64,000 bases of DNA from CASICS01 sp045564455. GTDB taxonomy: Bacteria; Pseudomonadota; Gammaproteobacteria; Magnimaribacterales; AG-339-G14. A program made the translations under genes and the position numbers. The DNA lies in contig JBJLHG010000002.1 in the NCBI GenBank assembly GCA_045564455.1, positions 372,001 to 436,000 on the forward strand. Direction: 5' to 3'. The notes below the pieces were generated by a model, which was not told where the DNA came from, made no database searches, and saw only the letters and a program-made list of their open reading frames with translations. Shown here one piece after another: positions 59,695 through 64,000 of the stretch. Within the stretch, counting starts at the first letter, position 1. Each line of letters starts with the position of its first letter.

Positions 59695-61443
59695 ATGGAA
59701 GCACGAGAGTTAACCTATCTTTTCGTCGGGCTATCGTTTGCCTTGTACATAGGAATTGCTTTTTGGTCACGCGCTAAATCTACTAATGATTTTTATGTGG
59801 CAGGCAAAGGCGTTCATCCTGTAGCCAATGGAATGGCAACCGCTGCTGATTGGATGTCAGCTGCTTCATTTATTTCAATGGCTGGATTGATAGCTTTCCT
59901 TGGAAAAGATGGATCAGTCTATTTGATGGGGTGGACTGGGGGTTATGTTTTATTGGCACTATTGCTTGCGCCTTATTTAAGGAAATTTGGTCAATACACA
60001 GTGCCAGATTTCATTGGCACTAGATACTATTCGAATGCAGCCAGATTGGTTGCGGTCATTTGTTTAATCTTCGTTTCATTTACTTACGTCGCAGGCCAAA
60101 TGCGTGGAGTGGGAATTGTTTTTTCAAGATTTTTAGAAGTTGATATAGATTTGGGTGTCGTCATAGGCATGGTAATTGTTTTTTTCTATGCAGTTATGGG
60201 CGGCATGAAAGGAATAACCTATACGCAAGTTGCTCAATATTGCGTGATGATTTTTGCATATCTTGTTCCCGCTATTTTTATTTCAATTTTAATAACTGGC
60301 AATCCAGTTCCTCAACTAGGTTTTGGAGATACTTTAGTCAATAGCTCAACTTTTCTTTTGGATAAATTAGATCAAGTTACTACTGATTTAGGATTTAACG
60401 CTTATACAGAAAACACTAAAACCAACATAGATATTTTTTGTATCACTGCTGCGCTGATGTTCGGAACTGCAGGATTGCCCCATGTCATAGTAAGATTTTT
60501 TACTGTACCAAAGGTGAGCGATGCACGAAAATCAGCAGGATACGCGTTAGTTTTCATAGCATTGTTGTATACAACTGCTCCCGCTGTGGCAGCTTTTGCG
60601 AGAATAAACTTTGTCGACTCAATCCAAGATATTAAATATTCAGTAGCTCCTAACTGGTTTAAAAACTGGGAAAATGTTGGATTAATTGCTTGGCAAGATA
60701 AAAATACAGATGGAAAGATTCAGTACTCTGCAGGCCATGCTTTGGAAGGAGTAAGACCCATTTATTCAGATGAAAGAGGTGAGTCAGGAGAAAGAGTTTT
60801 GAATAACGAACCTAATCAATCAAATTCAAATGAAGTTTATATTGATAGAGATATTATGGTTTTAGCGAATCCTGAAATTGCAAAATTACCAGCTTGGGTA
60901 ATTGCTTTAGTAGCAGCAGGTGGACTAGCTGCAGCTCTTTCTACTGCCGCAGGACTTTTGCTAGTTATATCTTCTTCAATTTCTCATGATCTCTTGAAAA
61001 AGACCTTTATGCCAAAAATTACTGAACGGCAAGAACTACTTTATGCTCGAATTGCCGCAGCGTTTGCCATATTAGTAGCAGGCTTATTTGGGATTTATCC
61101 ACCGGCCTTTGTTGCTCAAGTCGTTGCTTTTGCTTTCGGTTTAGCAGCTTCTACTATTTTCCCAGCTTTATTGATGGGGATTTTCTATAAAAGACTTAAT
61201 AAAGAAGGAGCGATAACGGGTATGTTATTTGGGCTCTGTTTTACAGCTTCATACATAGTTTATTTTAAATTTCTTTATACTTATTTGGATAATTCATCTA
61301 ATTGGCTTTTTGGAATTTCACCAGAAGGAATAGGTTTTGTTGGAATGCTTCTTAATTTTGTTATTGCTCTTGTAGTATCTTTCTTTACATCGAAACCACC
61401 TGAAGAAATTAATTTAATGGTTGAAAACATCAGACAACCATAA
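59695..61443 (+). CDS. sodium:solute symporter, VC_2705 subfamily
   Basis: Large subunit of a Na+-coupled transporter of the SSS family. 582 residues, about 13 helices, with YVAGKGVHPVANGMATAADWMSAASF at the N-terminus, GWTGGYVLLALLLAPYLRKFG and GTAGLPHVIVRFFTVP in the core. A polar insert of about 90 residues (about 310-395) lies between helices. The DUF4212 partner upstream fits subfamily TIGR03648. Substrate is unknown; acetate-type small carboxylates are the usual guess for relatives. Confidence 0.92.
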   Translation: MEARELTYLFVGLSFALYIGIAFWSRAKSTNDFYVAGKGVHPVANGMATAADWMSAASFISMAGLIAFLGKDGSVYLMGWTGGYVLLALLLAPYLRKFGQYTVPDFIGTRYYSNAARLVAVICLIFVSFTYVAGQMRGVGIVFSRFLEVDIDLGVVIGMVIVFFYAVMGGMKGITYTQVAQYCVMIFAYLVPAIFISILITGNPVPQLGFGDTLVNSSTFLLDKLDQVTTDLGFNAYTENTKTNIDIFCITAALMFGTAGLPHVIVRFFTVPKVSDARKSAGYALVFIALLYTTAPAVAAFARINFVDSIQDIKYSVAPNWFKNWENVGLIAWQDKNTDGKIQYSAGHALEGVRPIYSDERGESGERVLNNEPNQSNSNEVYIDRDIMVLANPEIAKLPAWVIALVAAGGLAAALSTAAGLLLVISSSISHDLLKKTFMPKITERQELLYARIAAAFAILVAGLFGIYPPAFVAQVVAFAFGLAASTIFPALLMGIFYKRLNKEGAITGMLFGLCFTASYIVYFKFLYTYLDNSSNWLFGISPEGIGFVGMLLNFVIALVVSFFTSKPPEEINLMVENIRQP

Positions 61444-61530
61444 AATTAAGACACTCAGTAAACTCTTAACTTTTCCTTTTTTTTCTATATATTAATTATA
61501 GATTTTGATATTTATTTCTGGGGAAAGAAA

Positions 61531-62622
61531 ATGAAAATTTTAAGAACGCCGGATGGTTCTTTTAAAAATTTAAAAGATTATCCTTTTGAACCAAACTACA
61601 CCACCATCAAAACTGAAGATGGAAGTGACTTAAGAATTCATCACATCGATGAAGGACCTAAAGATGGACCAGTACTCTTGGCGATGCATGGTCAACCAGT
61701 ATGGAGTTATCTTTACTCTAGAATGATTCCTTTTTTAACTGAAGCAGGGATTAGAGTAATTGCTCCTGATCTTCCGGGTTATGGCAAATCCGACAAACCT
61801 GCTTTAAGAGAAGATTATAGTTATCAGAAACAAGTCGATTGGATGACAGAATGGCTAGTGGTTAATGATTTTAAAAATGTGACTTTTTTCGGACAAGATT
61901 GGGGCGGTCTAATTGGTCTGAGATTAGTTGCAAATGAGCCAGATAGGTTTGATAAAGTTTCCATGGGTAATACTGGATTACCTTATAACCCAGAAGCACC
62001 TCAGGAAGTCTTGGAAAAAATTAAGACTTTTAGAGAGAGCAGTCTTAAATTGACACCTTTTTCAATGTCTAAAGAACTCAATAAAATGGATGGAAAAAGT
62101 TTATCTAAAGATAATTCAGAAAATCATCCAGCATTGAAATTTATGTATTGGCAAAAATTTTGTTGGGATACAAATGATTTGCCAATGGGTTTTTTAATGG
62201 CTCAAATGATGGAAAAAAATTCAAAATTTAACTCTTTACTGTATTACATATTCATCACTTTAGGCTTAGAGAAGTTTTACCCTTTTAAATCTAATGTTGC
62301 TAAAGCATACGAAGCCCCGTTTCCTGATCCAAGTTACAAAATGGGACCAAGAGCAATGCCAAGTCATGTTCCAACAGTTCCTGATCAATCATTGGAGGCG
62401 CAAAGAGAAGCTAGAGAAGTCTTTAAAAATTGGAACAAACCATTTCTGAGCGTCTTTGCTGGTGATGATCCAGTGACGAATGGAATAGAGCGAGACGTTT
62501 TAAACATGTGCCCGAATGCTACAAGCGCTCCGCACATCGGCGGTGGACATTTTTATCAATGGACGCGTCCAAAAGAATTATCTAATCTATTGATCAACTT
62601 CATTAACACAACAGGAGAATAA
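61531..62622 (+). CDS. haloalkane dehalogenase-like alpha/beta-hydrolase
   Basis: Predicted hydrolytic dehalogenase. 363 residues, longer than the usual ~300 because of an enlarged cap (about 165-250). Signature elements: HGQP (53-56) oxyanion loop followed by WSYLY, the nucleophile motif GQDWGG (Asp123 with halide-binding Trp124), a candidate acid in FAGDDP (Asp312/313) and base His340 in GGGHFYQW. Epoxide hydrolases share the fold, but Asp-Trp plus HGxP-W favours dehalogenase subfamily I. A strong ribosome-binding site (GGGGAAAG) precedes it. GST and DUF1330 genes follow. Confidence 0.85.
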   Translation: MKILRTPDGSFKNLKDYPFEPNYTTIKTEDGSDLRIHHIDEGPKDGPVLLAMHGQPVWSYLYSRMIPFLTEAGIRVIAPDLPGYGKSDKPALREDYSYQKQVDWMTEWLVVNDFKNVTFFGQDWGGLIGLRLVANEPDRFDKVSMGNTGLPYNPEAPQEVLEKIKTFRESSLKLTPFSMSKELNKMDGKSLSKDNSENHPALKFMYWQKFCWDTNDLPMGFLMAQMMEKNSKFNSLLYYIFITLGLEKFYPFKSNVAKAYEAPFPDPSYKMGPRAMPSHVPTVPDQSLEAQREAREVFKNWNKPFLSVFAGDDPVTNGIERDVLNMCPNATSAPHIGGGHFYQWTRPKELSNLLINFINTTGE

Positions 62623-62624
62623 TT

Positions 62625-63236
62625 ATGTTGAAACTTCACTACGCACCAAATTCACGAGCAGAAAGAATTCTTTGGCTTTTAGAAGAATTAGAACTACCCT
62701 ATGAATTGAATTCAATGCCATTTCATCCAGAAGCTTTAAAATCTGATGAACATCGTCAAAGACATCCATTAGGAAGAATTCCTGTTTTAGAAGATGGTGA
62801 TATAAGTATTTATGAATCAGGTGCGATCATAGATTATGTTTTAGAAAAACATAAAAATGGCGGTCTTAAGCCAGCAGTTGATTCTTCAGAATTCCCGTAC
62901 TATCTTCAATGGTTTCATTTTTGTGAAGGCATGATTGCTCAACCAATGAATACCATTGTTGTGCATACCATCATATTGCCTCCCGAAAGAAGAGATGAAA
63001 CCGTTTTGGGTCAAGCACAACGTTTGGCTTCTAAATCTTTAGCAGCTATAGAAACTGCTTTAGAAGGAAAAGAATATCTAATCGGTGATTTCTCTGGAGT
63101 TGAGTTTATGACTGGACATTGTTGTACTAAATTATCAGATTTAGGTTGTGTAACAGATGAAATGCCTAATTTAAAAGCTTATGTTGAGAGAATTAAGTCA
63201 AGACCAGCTTTTCAAAAAGCTATTTCAACGCAATAA
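62625..63236 (+). CDS. glutathione S-transferase family protein
   Basis: 203 residues with an N-terminal thioredoxin-like domain (KLHYAPNSRAERILWLLEEL, HPLGRIPVLEDGD with the cis-Pro, IYESGAIIDYV with Glu-Ser for glutathione) and a helical C-terminal domain. It starts 2 bases after the dehalogenase gene, so the two are probably one unit. The natural electrophile is not known. Confidence 0.9.
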   Translation: MLKLHYAPNSRAERILWLLEELELPYELNSMPFHPEALKSDEHRQRHPLGRIPVLEDGDISIYESGAIIDYVLEKHKNGGLKPAVDSSEFPYYLQWFHFCEGMIAQPMNTIVVHTIILPPERRDETVLGQAQRLASKSLAAIETALEGKEYLIGDFSGVEFMTGHCCTKLSDLGCVTDEMPNLKAYVERIKSRPAFQKAISTQ

Positions 63237-63245
63237 GGAGAAAAA

Positions 63246-63650
63246 ATGAAAGTTAAAAATAAAGTAATGCCTAATGAAGAACAACTCAAAGGGTTCTTAG
63301 AAGAAGGTCATGATGAGCCAATTTTTATGGTTAATTTACTAAAGTTTAAAGATAAAGCTGAATATCCAGATAAACGAGAAAACAATCTTACTGGAAAGGA
63401 AGCTTATGCAATTTATGGAAAAGAAGTTGTAGAGCATTTAGAGAAAGTTGGTGGAAAACCAATTTTTGGGGGAGAAGTAACAAGATTAATGCTTGGAGAG
63501 GTAGAAGATCTGTGGGATCAAGTTGCCATCGCAATGTATCCTAATAGAAAAGCAATGCTTACTATGATTCAAGATCCAGACTATATAAAAAGCGCTCAAC
63601 ATAGAGTAGCTGGACTAGAGGGCCAATTAAATATAGAAACAAAAATATAA
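63246..63650 (+). CDS. DUF1330-like dimeric alpha/beta-barrel protein
   Basis: 134 residues with a ferredoxin-like dimeric barrel pattern: EPIFMVNLLKFKDKA, KEAYAIYGKEVVEHLEKVGG, WDQVAIAMYPNRKAML and DPDYIKSAQHRVAGLEG. DUF1330 proteins are small enzymes of unknown role found near dehalogenases and GSTs. Good AGGAG ribosome-binding site. Its stop overlaps the start of the next gene by one base. Confidence 0.8.
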   Translation: MKVKNKVMPNEEQLKGFLEEGHDEPIFMVNLLKFKDKAEYPDKRENNLTGKEAYAIYGKEVVEHLEKVGGKPIFGGEVTRLMLGEVEDLWDQVAIAMYPNRKAMLTMIQDPDYIKSAQHRVAGLEGQLNIETKI

Positions 63651-64000
63651 TGAGTGCTACCGACTCTATTACTTTAATTGGAACCCCGCCTTCTCCTTAT
63701 ACAAGAAAAATGATAGCGCTTCTTCGTTATCGAAAAATTCCATACAAGGCTATGTGGAGCGACCCACTAGAAACCTTAACTAATGGAGTATTAGCCGATT
63801 TAAAAATAGATCCCCCATCTCCGAGTCTATTGCCTACATTTATCCTTCCTGATGAGACTGGTAAGTTGAAAGCAATTACGGATTCAACTCCTTTGATAAG
63901 AAGATTTGAAGAAGAATACAAGGAAAGAAAATGCTTGCCTGAGGATTCTGTACTCAATTTTATCAATTATTTATTAGAAGATTTTGCTGACGAATGGGTT
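63650..64000 (+). CDS. glutathione S-transferase-like protein, N-terminal part (3' end outside window)
   Basis: An open frame of 117 codons to the window edge, starting with ATG at the A of the preceding TAA. The start ITLIGTPPSPYTRKMIALL is a GST thioredoxin-fold motif with the PSPYTRK loop, and PSLLPTFILPDETGKLKAITDSTPLIRRFE supplies the cis-Pro and second strand-helix. The rest is cut off. It continues the dehalogenase-GST-DUF1330 run. Confidence 0.82.
   Translation, partial: MSATDSITLIGTPPSPYTRKMIALLRYRKIPYKAMWSDPLETLTNGVLADLKIDPPSPSLLPTFILPDETGKLKAITDSTPLIRRFEEEYKERKCLPEDSVLNFINYLLEDFADEWV

Overview
The window is a contiguous, gene-dense, AT-rich stretch of bacterial chromosome (about one third G+C by eye). 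Coding density is very high, neighbouring genes often overlap, and there is no rRNA, insertion sequence, prophage or CRISPR array. Gene order is gammaproteobacterial: dnaG-rpoD, pepP-ubiH beside zapA-6S RNA-fau, proA-nadD-rsfS-mrdA-rodA-mltB-dacA, aroQ-accB-accC, leuS-lptE-holA, trxA-rho and bamD/rluD. With the low G+C, TonB receptor, haloalkane dehalogenase and GST genes, a streamlined marine gammaproteobacterium of the SAR86 type is the best guess. That placement is inference; no marker phylogeny was possible.

Layout. 1-2437: end of dnaG, rpoD and a CAU tRNA. 2494-6893: accessory genes, including a paired diheme cytochrome and beta-helix protein. 6983-12712: a Fur-controlled iron-uptake unit (ferric-binding protein, permease, ATPase, TonB-dependent receptor). 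12713-12944: the largest gap between genes in the window (232 bases), filled with RNA-like secondary structure ending in a strong terminator. 12945-20301: a heme block that starts with 5-aminolevulinate synthase and runs through a HemC with HemD-like extension, HemB, HemE, HemH, HemF and HemJ. 20298-24102: ubiH, pepP, a ZapB-like coiled coil, zapA, 6S RNA and fau. 24084-34078: ilvA, rpiA, a peroxidase, an L,D-transpeptidase, lnt, maf, rpmG, rpmB, coaBC, dut, an acyl-CoA ligase and a DedA protein. 34124-42242: proA, nadD, rsfS and the cell-wall elongation genes. 42211-48735: holA, lptE, leuS, accC, accB, aroQ and a stand-alone DsbD sensor domain, all on the minus strand. 48816-55283: ilvD, trxA, rho, rsmD, a flavin reductase, bamD and rluD. 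55360-58785: ilvB-ilvN-ilvC and tRNA-Ile(GAU). 58815-64000: a membrane protein, a two-part sodium symporter, and a dehalogenase-GST-DUF1330-GST run cut by the window edge.

How the parts fit. Iron imported by the Fur-controlled unit would feed the adjacent heme cluster, which encodes nearly every step from glycine plus succinyl-CoA to protoheme. Branched-chain amino acid synthesis is covered by ilvA, ilvD and ilvBNC. Peptidoglycan elongation and trimming (mrdA, rodA, mltB, dacA, a D-amino-acid-type aminotransferase) and envelope assembly (lnt, lptE, bamD) are the other coherent themes. Of nine convergent gene pairs, seven overlap at their 3' ends and one is four bases apart. The only spacious one, between the iron receptor and hemA, holds the structured element. 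No intergenic stretch exceeds 300 bases.
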